This document shows positions 1 to 5,940 of a DNA stretch of 7,700 bases, piece by piece. Location: assembly GCA_002316585.1 (NCBI GenBank), contig DCDU01000122.1:2810-10509 (forward strand), given 5' to 3'. Position 1 is the stretch's first letter. Each line of letters opens with the position of its first letter. The notes under the pieces are model-generated. The model was not told the DNA's origin, did no database searches, and worked only from the letters and a program-made list of their open reading frames with translations. This DNA comes from Firmicutes bacterium UBA1047. GTDB lineage: Bacteria; Bacillota; Clostridia; Tissierellales; Sedimentibacteraceae. Made by a program: the position numbers and the translations under genes.

Positions 1-269
1 TCTTTAGGCATTTTAAAATTAAGAAAATACACATAAATCTCAACAATTGAACTGAAAAGCTCTTCGGGTATTTCACTGCCTATATTCAGCTGGGACAGCA
101 TTGATGATAAGGATGCATCCTTGTACACGGGGACTCCGTTTTCTTCCGCAATTTCAACAACCTTGTCCGCAACATAGCCTGAGCCGGAAGCAATTACTAC
201 CGGTGCGTTGTTTTTGCTTGTATATTTCAGAGCTACGGCATGATTTGATTTTTCTTTAAATTGTGACAT
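1..269 (-). CDS. FlhB-like (YlqH-type) stand-alone export-switch domain protein, 3' end beyond window
   Basis: The reading frame starts at the ATG complementary to 267-269 and is still open at base 1, giving 89 codons. The protein matches the cytoplasmic C-terminal domain of the FlhB/YscU/EscU type III export-switch family: HAVALKY (residues 10-16), APVVIASGSGYVADKVVEIAE, NGVPVYKD, and IGSEIPEELFSSIVEIYVYFL near the end. It has no membrane segments, so it is a free cytoplasmic domain like Bacillus YlqH (about 90 residues); the stop is probably just outside the window. In flagellar FlhB the family motif NPTH precedes this block and self-cleaves between N and P; here the aligned residues are E6-K7-S8-N9, so cleavage is not expected. 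A Shine-Dalgarno-like AAGGAAG lies about 10 nt upstream of the ATG, and the start overlaps the preceding gene by 14 nt, suggesting translational coupling. By inference it binds FliK-like proteins or modulates export. The family is fairly certain; the role is not. Confidence 0.85.
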   Translation of the reverse strand, partial: MSQFKEKSNHAVALKYTSKNNAPVVIASGSGYVADKVVEIAEENGVPVYKDASLSSMLSQLNIGSEIPEELFSSIVEIYVYFLNFKMPK

Positions 270-1659
270 CTACACCGTTCTTCCTTTCGGCTAAATTTGA
301 AAAAACTTCGTTAAATCTTCTGACTTTAACACATTCCCGAACATTAACACCTTCTGTTATTATATCATGTTTACTTAAAAGTGCATCTAAATCTTTTTTT
401 ATTTTTTCCATATGTAAAGACAAACTGCCCGGTACAAAAATATCCATTGAAATTTTTTTTGCACTTAAGTTTAAAACTGTTTCGAAATATCCTAAATTCT
501 GAATATCAAATGTAATAAAAACCTTGTATGCCTGCTCATATTCATGCTTTGATTTTTTATGCTCCTTGCCTATCCATATTTCCGAAAACATAAACGTACC
601 CTTGTAATTTAGAGGCAAAAACATATGCATCAAAGGAATGTTGACATTTTGACTGAACATAAGTGAGTCTGCCACTTCCTTCATCAAGCTTTTATTGACA
701 GGATTTTCGCTTTCAGCTGCTCCCTTTTTAAGAAGCGTGAAAAATGATTTCAATGATTTGTTTTCAACAGCCGATGCTTCTTCATAAGTGTTTATTAAAG
801 ACATTTTTAATGCTTCTATCTGCTTTTCGTCAATATTGAAACTATATTTCAGGTATTCGAATAATTTCTCCAACTCATAGGAAAAGTTATCCTTTTGTGC
901 AAACTCCAGCCTTATTATATTATGAATCAGTACAGACACATAGTCTCTTACTATGCCAAAGTCATTCATTCGTGAAACATACCTTCCTAAGAAAGGAATA
1001 ATTTCGTCCTTTAATATATTCAAGTTTAAATTCAGGTGCTTCACATCATAAGTCAGCTTTTCGGTCATTTCACTAAATGGAGTTTTTAATACATCCGGAA
1101 GATTTTTTGCTATATTTTTAATTGCCGAGCTGATGGATTTATTGGTTTCGTCCACAGATACAAAGCAGTCATAGCTTCTTAGGAAGCTTTGCAGTATAGC
1201 TTTAAAGTCCTTATTATCGGTCTCTGTCAATAAGCTTCTCATCTCATTGAAAAATTCACCTTGAAACTTTGTGCAGGTGTTTTTTTGAAATTTAAGAAAT
1301 TCCAAAATTTCAGAGTCATTCATTTCTATATTCTTAAGAAAAGATTCAAAAAACACGCTTAAAATAGGGTCTTTTTTTATATTTCCGTTGATAAACTGCT
1401 TGCTTAAAAGAAGCTTTCCCAAAGGTTCCGATAATACAGGAGAATTTTGCAATGACTTAACAAACTTCTCATAGACGGAATCCGGATTGTAGTTGAAAAG
1501 CTCTTGCTTCACCTGATTTTCAGGCTCCTTTTCGGGAGTCTTTGTTACTTTCGCAGGGTCAACTAAATTAATGGGCATTTCTGTTTTTGCTTTTAATTTA
1601 GCCACTGCATTTTCGTTTATATGATTATTGGTTTTTACACTTATATTATTATCTAACAT
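256..1659 (-). CDS. Protein with FliK-like C-terminal domain (YlqG-type), partner of the FlhB-like protein
   Basis: This is a 467-residue protein with no signal peptide or membrane segment. Residues 1-60 are polar and probably disordered (TPEKEPENQ). Residues about 60-335 are mostly helical and I recognise no known domain there. Residues about 345-445 resemble the FliK/hook-length-control C-terminal fold: LPLNYKGTFMFSEIWIG, then KVFITFDIQNLGYFETVLNLSAKKISMDIFV, then a helix (LHMEKIKKDLDALLSKHDI) and a closing strand (EGVNVREC). This follows the 'LG.ve..L.l....v.v.f..' pattern of FliK and of Bacillus YlqG. The ATG (complement of 1657-1659) has GGAG at 1665-1668, 5 nt away. The next gene overlaps its end and encodes an FlhB C-domain. 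Since FliK C-domains act on FlhB C-domains in flagellar export, the pairing supports the assignment. It lacks the long Gln/Ser/Pro-rich ruler region common in true FliK, so measuring hook length is doubtful. The alternative is a hypothetical protein of unknown role. Confidence 0.7.
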   Translation of the reverse strand: MLDNNISVKTNNHINENAVAKLKAKTEMPINLVDPAKVTKTPEKEPENQVKQELFNYNPDSVYEKFVKSLQNSPVLSEPLGKLLLSKQFINGNIKKDPILSVFFESFLKNIEMNDSEILEFLKFQKNTCTKFQGEFFNEMRSLLTETDNKDFKAILQSFLRSYDCFVSVDETNKSISSAIKNIAKNLPDVLKTPFSEMTEKLTYDVKHLNLNLNILKDEIIPFLGRYVSRMNDFGIVRDYVSVLIHNIIRLEFAQKDNFSYELEKLFEYLKYSFNIDEKQIEALKMSLINTYEEASAVENKSLKSFFTLLKKGAAESENPVNKSLMKEVADSLMFSQNVNIPLMHMFLPLNYKGTFMFSEIWIGKEHKKSKHEYEQAYKVFITFDIQNLGYFETVLNLSAKKISMDIFVPGSLSLHMEKIKKDLDALLSKHDIITEGVNVRECVKVRRFNEVFSNLAERKNGVDVTI

Positions 1660-1698
1660 ACAATCTCCATAATATTCTAAAATAAAACCTATATGTAT

Positions 1699-1706
1699 AT
1701 ATCGGC
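1699..1706 (-). promoter_or_regulatory. Candidate SigD/sigma-28 -10 element for the fliK-like gene
   Basis: Read on the minus strand this is GCCGATAT, an exact match to the -10 consensus of flagellar SigD (TAAA-N15-GCCGATAT in Bacillus). Transcription would begin about 33 nt before the fliK-like ATG, leaving room for the GGAG site. The -35 side is poor: the correctly spaced tetramer (complement of 1722-1725) is TTAT, and the nearest true TAAA (complement of 1728-1731) is 21 nt away instead of about 15. The -10 match is seen directly; its function is inferred from the neighbouring motility genes. Confidence 0.45.
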
Positions 1707-1764
1707 AAAATATTGTATTAAATAAGCTTTAAAATAATATTTTTATATATTTTTTTATTACATC

Positions 1765-1791
1765 TTAATAATTTATAAAAAAAGTCGATAT
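1765..1791 (+). promoter_or_regulatory. Candidate SigD/sigma-28 promoter for cheA-cheR-cheB
   Basis: The element reads TTAA (1765-1768), a 15-nt spacer, then GTCGATAT (1784-1791). Against TAAA-N15-GCCGATAT this has one mismatch in each half and the canonical spacing. Predicted initiation near 1798 gives a leader of roughly 28 nt that still contains the full ribosome binding site of cheA at 1813-1818. The position and the chemotaxis function of the downstream genes fit SigD control, but no experimental support is available from sequence. Confidence 0.5.
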
Positions 1792-1825
1792 AAAATATGA
1801 AAGGGATTAACTAAGGAGAAAAGAT

Positions 1826-3865
1826 ATGGATAATAATAATTTTGCTGTACTTGATATGTATCTTTTTGAAACCAACTCATTATTGGATCAATTAGATGAA
1901 ATTTTATTAAAAGCTGAAAGTGAATTAGGATTTGACAAAGAATGCATAGACGAAATATTCAGAATTATGCATACAATAAAAGGTTCATCAGCAATGATGC
2001 AATTTGGCAGCATAATGGCAATTTCACACAAAATTGAAGACTTGTTTTATTATATAAGAGATAACGGTATCGAGCAAAAGTTCAATGAAGACCTGATAAA
2101 TTTAGTTTTTAAATTTACCGATTTTATAAAAGGAGAAATCGTTAAAATCGAAGAAGGCTTAGAGCTTGAAAAAAATATTGAGCCTTTTGAAAAAGAAATA
2201 TTAGACTTTTTAAATGAAATTACCGGCACTGAAGACGGTTCAGCCAACAAACCGGAAACAAATATTGATGAAGCGGCATTGACAGCGCATGCTCCGGAAA
2301 CGGCAATTGAGGAAAAAACCGCACTGAAAAATATAAAGTACGAAATAAAAATAATTTTCGATGATGAAATCCAAATGGAAAACCTGAGAGCTTTCATAAT
2401 CGTGAACCAATTAAGTGAAGCAGATGTAGATTTTAAATATAAACCTGAAAATGTGGACAGAGTTCCGGAAACGGCCAATGAAATAATTAAAAACGGATTT
2501 AGGGTGTACGTAAATGATAAGGAATCCTTGGATAAGGCTTTGGATGTGGTGAAAGGTTCACTTAACGTAAAAAATTATACCGTTATAGAGCATAAAGGGG
2601 AAATTATACCTGAAAAAAACAATGCTAAAGTTCAAAACGGCACCGCAAAAAGCTGTGATGTTTCAAGAAACGGTTCAAATTCAAAAAACAGCAAACAAAG
2701 CTTAATAACCGTAAATCTTTCTAAGCTTGACAAATTGGTTGACATTGTAGGTGAGCTTGTTATTGCCGAATCCATGGTGGAATCCGATGTTGAAATAAAA
2801 AAATACAATTCGGAGAGTTTTAAAAAATCCACCAGACAAATGCGAAAGATAACCGATGAACTTCAGGATATAGTAATGTCCTTGAGGATGGTTCCCGTTT
2901 CGGGAATATTCCAAAAGATGAAAAGAATAGTAAGGGACATGGGCAAGGAGTTAAATAAGGAAGTGGAGCTGATATTAAAAGGAGAAGACACGGAAATAGA
3001 CAAAGCCATAGCAGATACCATTTCGGACCCCATCATGCATCTTGTCAGAAATGCCATGGACCACGGAATAGAATCCGAAGATGAAAGAATAAACAAAGGA
3101 AAAAACAAGGTCGGAAGAATAGTGCTTTCCGCATCTAACGCAGGCGGAGAAATTCACATTGCCGTAACCGATGACGGAAGAGGCTTCGAACCTGAAAAAA
3201 TAATGGAAAAAGCAATAGAAAAAAGATTGCTGACAAAACCTGAAAGCGAATACACCCAAAAAGACATATTTCAATTATTGATGCTTCCGGGATTTTCTAC
3301 CAATGAATCGATAACCGAATTCTCAGGCAGAGGAGTCGGAATGGATGTTGTTAAATCCAATGTGGAAAAGGTTGGAGGAACCGTTGTTTTAGATAGTGAA
3401 CCGGGAGAGGGAACAGAAATAACCTTTAGAATTCCGCTTACGCTGACAATAGTATCGGGTATGCTGGTAATGGTGGGAAATACCGTATTTATAATTCCGA
3501 TTAAGAATATTCAGCAATCCTTCAGAGTAGGTGAAAAAGACATTGTTAAAAAGGATAAAAAAAGCGAACTAATAATTATAAGGGAAAAATGCTATCACAT
3601 ATTAAGATTGAATGAATATTTCAATATTAATACCAATGTGACAAACATTGAAGACGGTATATTGATTCTTGTGGAATCCGGACATAACAGCATATGCTTG
3701 TTTGTTGATGAAATAATAGGAGAGCAGCAGGTAGTGGTTAAGCCCTTACCGGTGGTATTGAACAAATATAATCTTAAGGAGTCAGGAATTTCCGGATGTT
3801 CCATATTAGGTGACGGGAGTATAAATTTAATTTTGGATATCGGAAATATAATAGATAGTATGTAG
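1826..3865 (+). CDS. cheA: Chemotaxis sensor histidine kinase CheA
   Basis: CheA is the cytoplasmic kinase that, coupled to receptors by CheW, autophosphorylates and passes phosphate to CheY and CheB. All five CheA modules can be placed in the 679 residues. P1/Hpt (about 1-105) has the phosphoacceptor His49 in MHTIKGSSAM. A P2-like response-regulator-docking region (about 168-255) follows an acidic Ala/Glu linker. After a second Asn/Ser/Lys-rich linker (about 262-291) come P3 dimerisation (about 292-355; LDKLVDIVGELVIAES) and the P4 ATPase domain: N box HLVRNAMDHGIE (405-416), G1 DDGRGF (449-454), PGFST (488-492), G2 GRGVGM (501-506). P5, the CheW-like domain, runs from about 538 to the end. 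Length and motifs are typical and no catalytic residue is missing. AAGGAG at 1813-1818 lies 7 nt before the ATG, which fixes the start. It is the first gene of the operon, 2 nt ahead of cheR. A SigD-like promoter precedes it. Confidence 0.98.
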   Translation: MDNNNFAVLDMYLFETNSLLDQLDEILLKAESELGFDKECIDEIFRIMHTIKGSSAMMQFGSIMAISHKIEDLFYYIRDNGIEQKFNEDLINLVFKFTDFIKGEIVKIEEGLELEKNIEPFEKEILDFLNEITGTEDGSANKPETNIDEAALTAHAPETAIEEKTALKNIKYEIKIIFDDEIQMENLRAFIIVNQLSEADVDFKYKPENVDRVPETANEIIKNGFRVYVNDKESLDKALDVVKGSLNVKNYTVIEHKGEIIPEKNNAKVQNGTAKSCDVSRNGSNSKNSKQSLITVNLSKLDKLVDIVGELVIAESMVESDVEIKKYNSESFKKSTRQMRKITDELQDIVMSLRMVPVSGIFQKMKRIVRDMGKELNKEVELILKGEDTEIDKAIADTISDPIMHLVRNAMDHGIESEDERINKGKNKVGRIVLSASNAGGEIHIAVTDDGRGFEPEKIMEKAIEKRLLTKPESEYTQKDIFQLLMLPGFSTNESITEFSGRGVGMDVVKSNVEKVGGTVVLDSEPGEGTEITFRIPLTLTIVSGMLVMVGNTVFIIPIKNIQQSFRVGEKDIVKKDKKSELIIIREKCYHILRLNEYFNINTNVTNIEDGILILVESGHNSICLFVDEIIGEQQVVVKPLPVVLNKYNLKESGISGCSILGDGSINLILDIGNIIDSM

Positions 3866-3867
3866 AT

Positions 3868-4674
3868 ATGATTAGACTAACCGACAGTGAATTTTTAGAA
3901 TTTGTGAAATATATGCATGATAATTACGGCATAGACCTTTCAAAAAAGAGAATATTGATTGAAGGAAGGCTGTCCGGCTTGTTGGATAAAAAAGGAATGA
4001 GCAGCTTTTCACAGTACCTTGACAGTATAAAAAACAACAGCAAGGATGAAATTACAATGCTTGTAAACAAGCTGACAACAAACTACACTTATTTTTACAG
4101 AGAGGAAAGCCACTTTGACTATTTAAGGGAAGTAATACTTCCCATACAAGAAAAAGAGAATAAGACAAGGACGTTAAATATTTGGAGCGCAGGCTGCTCA
4201 TCGGGAGAAGAACCCTATACAATAGCAATGGTGTTAGATGACTACTTCAAGTTCAAGATAAGTCAATGGGATATACGTATAACTGCCGGGGATATATCAG
4301 AAAAGGTGCTTTCTAAGGCAAGAAAAGGAATATATCCCAAGGACAGTTTAGGTAAGCTTCCCGATTCATACAAAAAAAGATATTTTAAAATGATTGACAG
4401 CAATGAATATGAGGTAATTCCGGAAATTAAGAAATATATCACCTTTAAAGCATTTAATTTAATGGATAGCATTTTAGAAAGAAGCATATATGATGTAGTT
4501 TTTCTAAGAAATGTAATGATATATTTCAACAGTGAAACCAAAAGGAATATTATTAATAAAATTTACGATGCTACCAAGCCGGGAGGGTATTTACTGATTG
4601 GACATGCTGAAGCATTACAAAGAGATAAGTCCAAATATATTTACATAAAGCCCGCCGTATATAAAAAGGAATGA
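3868..4674 (+). CDS. cheR: Chemoreceptor glutamate methyltransferase CheR
   Basis: CheR uses S-adenosylmethionine to methylate glutamates on the cytoplasmic helices of chemoreceptors, raising kinase activity during adaptation and opposing CheB. The 268-residue protein has the usual two parts. A helical N-terminal domain covers about 1-75. The Rossmann methyltransferase domain covers about 80-268, with the SAM-binding loop IWSAGCSSGEEPYTIAM (105-121), the acidic GDIS (141-144) and the family signature FLRNVMIYF (212-220), then KPGGYLLIGHAEAL (237-250). The junction reads TTNYTYFYRE, where many CheRs have TTNETYFFRE; this looks like natural variation. The start lies 2 nt after the cheA stop and has no good Shine-Dalgarno sequence before it, so translation probably depends on ribosomes finishing cheA. 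No fused TPR or other extra domain is present. Identification is firm. Confidence 0.97.
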   Translation: MIRLTDSEFLEFVKYMHDNYGIDLSKKRILIEGRLSGLLDKKGMSSFSQYLDSIKNNSKDEITMLVNKLTTNYTYFYREESHFDYLREVILPIQEKENKTRTLNIWSAGCSSGEEPYTIAMVLDDYFKFKISQWDIRITAGDISEKVLSKARKGIYPKDSLGKLPDSYKKRYFKMIDSNEYEVIPEIKKYITFKAFNLMDSILERSIYDVVFLRNVMIYFNSETKRNIINKIYDATKPGGYLLIGHAEALQRDKSKYIYIKPAVYKKE

Positions 4675-4675
4675 C

Positions 4676-5722
4676 ATGACAAATAAAATAAGATTACTGA
4701 TTACAGATGATTCCCTACTGTTTAGGAATGTATTAAAAAATGAGCTGAGCAAAGACCCAAGCATAGAGGTTATCGGAATGGCCGTTGACCCTATAGATGC
4801 AATGGAGAAAATCAAACTTTCAGACCCCGACATTATTACATTAGATATTGAAATGCCTAAAATGGATGGTTTGACATTTATAAAGAAATTAATGTCAGAG
4901 CATCCTATTAAAGTTGTATTGGTAAGCTCAATGAATATAAGCGTATTTGATGCGCTGCAGTCCGGGGCGGTAGACTTTGTAAGAAAACCCGATATGTCCT
5001 CGGACAATGATTTTCAAGCCTTTATAAAGGAATTGAAAACTAAAATAAAAATTGCATCAATAGCTAAGCTGATTACATTTAAAGGTTTAAAACAAAAAGA
5101 TACGACTGCTTATACAGGCAGCATGAGCGACAGATACAGAGTTAAGCTGTCAGCAAATGAAATAATTGCAATAGGAGCCTCTACCGGAGGAACCGAAGCA
5201 ACGCTTAAAATTATTAAGGAGCTGCCGGAAAATTTCCCTCCTATATTGATAACCCAGCACATGCCTGCGGGATTTACTAAAATGTATGCGGACAGGCTGG
5301 ACAGAATATGCAATATTGAGGTTAGAGAAGCCGTTGACGGTGACAGGGTAAGACAAGGGGTTGCATTGCTTGCCCCCGGGGACAAGCAGATGAGGCTTAA
5401 AAAGGATGAGAAGGGCTATTACGTAGCTTGCAAGAAAGGTGAAAAAGTAAGCGGGCATTGTCCTTCCGTTGACGTACTTTTTGATTCCGTGGCAGAATTG
5501 GCGGCAAAAGACTCGGTGGGCATCATTCTTACGGGAATGGGCAGAGACGGGGCGTCAGGTCTTTTAAATATGAAAAAAGCCGGAGCATTTACGATAGGTC
5601 AAGATGAAAAAACATCGGTTGTTTACGGAATGCCGATGGTTGCATACAATATAGGTGCTGTTGCCGTCAAAGCGGCAATAGAGGATATTTCCGATATTTT
5701 AATAAAACACTTAACTAAATAA
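4676..5722 (+). CDS. cheB: Chemotaxis response regulator / protein-glutamate methylesterase CheB
   Basis: CheB removes receptor methyl groups, and usually deamidates receptor glutamines, when its receiver is phosphorylated by CheA; this is the feedback arm of adaptation. The receiver (about 4-125) has the acidic pair D11/D12, phosphoacceptor D57 in TLDIEMPKMDG, S84/S85 in the switch position and K104 in the FVRKP motif. The CheB-type AVDPIDAMEKI helix is also present. A linker of about 125-160 leads to the esterase domain with its catalytic triad: S169 in IGASTGGT, H195 in TQHMPAGF and D291 in TGMGRDGA, followed by GQDEKTSVVYGMP. At 348 residues it is normal size and intact. The ATG follows the cheR stop by one base, with AAGGA 5 nt upstream, so it is coupled to cheR while having its own ribosome binding site. 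It is the last gene of the compact operon before a 218-nt non-coding leader. Confidence 0.98.
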   Translation: MTNKIRLLITDDSLLFRNVLKNELSKDPSIEVIGMAVDPIDAMEKIKLSDPDIITLDIEMPKMDGLTFIKKLMSEHPIKVVLVSSMNISVFDALQSGAVDFVRKPDMSSDNDFQAFIKELKTKIKIASIAKLITFKGLKQKDTTAYTGSMSDRYRVKLSANEIIAIGASTGGTEATLKIIKELPENFPPILITQHMPAGFTKMYADRLDRICNIEVREAVDGDRVRQGVALLAPGDKQMRLKKDEKGYYVACKKGEKVSGHCPSVDVLFDSVAELAAKDSVGIILTGMGRDGASGLLNMKKAGAFTIGQDEKTSVVYGMPMVAYNIGAVAVKAAIEDISDILIKHLTK

Positions 5723-5737
5723 ATTATATGACGATAG
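5712..5737 (+). promoter_or_regulatory. Weak SigD-like element at the cheB end
   Basis: TAAC (5712-5715), a 14-nt spacer and GACGATAG (5730-5737) match the SigD pattern with one mismatch in the -35 half and two in the -10 half. It overlaps the last codons of cheB and would give the receptor gene a leader of nearly 200 nt. It is noted mainly because better matches occur upstream of cheA and the fliK-like gene. On its own it could easily be chance in AT-rich DNA. Confidence 0.2.
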
Positions 5738-5818
5738 TATAATATAAGCAATGGGAGTAAAATCCTGATTAAAATGGGTGATGTGCCTATTCCACATGGG
5801 AGAAGATGTATATTAAGT

Positions 5819-5827
5819 TGATATAAT
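5819..5827 (+). promoter_or_regulatory. Candidate extended -10 promoter (SigA type) for the receptor gene
   Basis: TGATATAAT is an exact extended -10 (TGN-TATAAT). No TTGACA-like -35 lies 16-18 nt upstream, which extended -10 promoters can tolerate. Initiation near 5834 would give a leader of about 107 nt that includes both downstream hairpins. A second TATAAT at 5738-5743 lacks the TG extension and a -35, so it is a weaker alternative. Confidence 0.4.
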
Positions 5828-5864
5828 CCTTAAAATCGCATAGCATACTGTAATTGTTAAGATA

Positions 5865-5883
5865 TAAATGGTATAGCCATTTA
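5865..5883 (+). repeat. Short perfect inverted repeat (7-bp stem, 5-nt loop)
   Basis: TAAATGG (5865-5871) and CCATTTA (5877-5883) form a perfect 7-bp stem around the loop TATAG. No run of T follows directly, so it does not look like a terminator. It could be an operator or a leader hairpin in the receptor mRNA. Confidence 0.4.
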
Positions 5884-5905
5884 AATATATTTTCAAAAAA
5901 TAAAT

Positions 5906-5920
5906 TAGTGTTTTGCACTA
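5906..5920 (+). repeat. Short inverted repeat just upstream of the receptor ribosome binding site
   Basis: TAGTG (5906-5910) and CACTA (5916-5920) form a 5-bp stem with loop TTTTG, ending 11 nt before the GGAGGG at 5932-5937. Such a position could affect ribosome access, but the stem is short and may be chance. Confidence 0.3.
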
Positions 5921-5940
5921 TGACAGTTTATGGAGGGACT

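Larger units (their letters stand above)
1660..1825. promoter_or_regulatory. Divergent promoter region between fliK-like gene and cheA operon
   Basis: These 166 non-coding bases are extremely A/T-rich, with long T and A runs at 1735-1780. They separate the leftward fliK-like/flhB-like pair from the rightward cheA operon, so promoters for both units must lie here or within the neighbouring genes. Two oppositely oriented SigD-like elements are listed separately. I found no convincing TTGACA/TATAAT pair, although chance TATA-like hexamers are plentiful in such sequence. Confidence 0.75.
5723..5940 (+). other. Non-coding leader between cheB and the receptor gene
   Basis: These 218 nt contain no credible gene on either strand. 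The first half (about 5745-5815) is less A/T-rich and holds a short inverted repeat, ATGTG (5781-5785) with CACAT (5793-5797). The second half is very A/T-rich and holds two further small hairpins. No rho-independent terminator is visible after cheB, so the receptor gene may be read from the cheA promoter as well as from its own. An imperfect direct repeat occurs: ATCCTGATTAAAAT at 5762-5775 and ATCCTTAAAAT at 5826-5836. I could not match the region to a known riboswitch; the conserved cores of the cyclic di-GMP class I motif are absent. Confidence 0.6.

Noticed and set aside
263..502. Plus-strand open frame of 79 codons
   Set aside because: It lies antisense to the end of the fliK-like gene, which has a ribosome binding site and a recognisable C-terminal domain. 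The frame has low-complexity Ser/Leu/Phe content.
2050..2478. Open frame of 142 codons on the minus strand inside cheA
   Set aside because: It is fully antisense to the well-supported cheA reading frame, is rich in Ser/Ile/Phe as expected of an antisense shadow, and shows no domain. The same applies to other antisense frames within cheA, cheR, cheB and the receptor gene.
5723..5800. Rho-independent terminator after cheB
   Set aside because: No GC-rich stem followed by a T run was found. The 5781-5797 hairpin has a 5-bp stem and is followed by GGGAGAAG.
5774..5821. 15-codon open frame (MGDVPIPHGRRCILS) in the leader of the receptor gene
   Set aside because: The only GGGAG upstream is 16 nt from the ATG, too far for normal initiation, and nothing in the peptide is recognisable. 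It is kept only as a possible detail of the leader.
5745..5900. Cyclic di-GMP riboswitch upstream of the receptor
   Set aside because: Clostridial motility genes often carry one, but the conserved GEMM class I segments (GCAAA, GGACGCAAAGCC, and the partner strand) are absent, and I could not align the region to class II.
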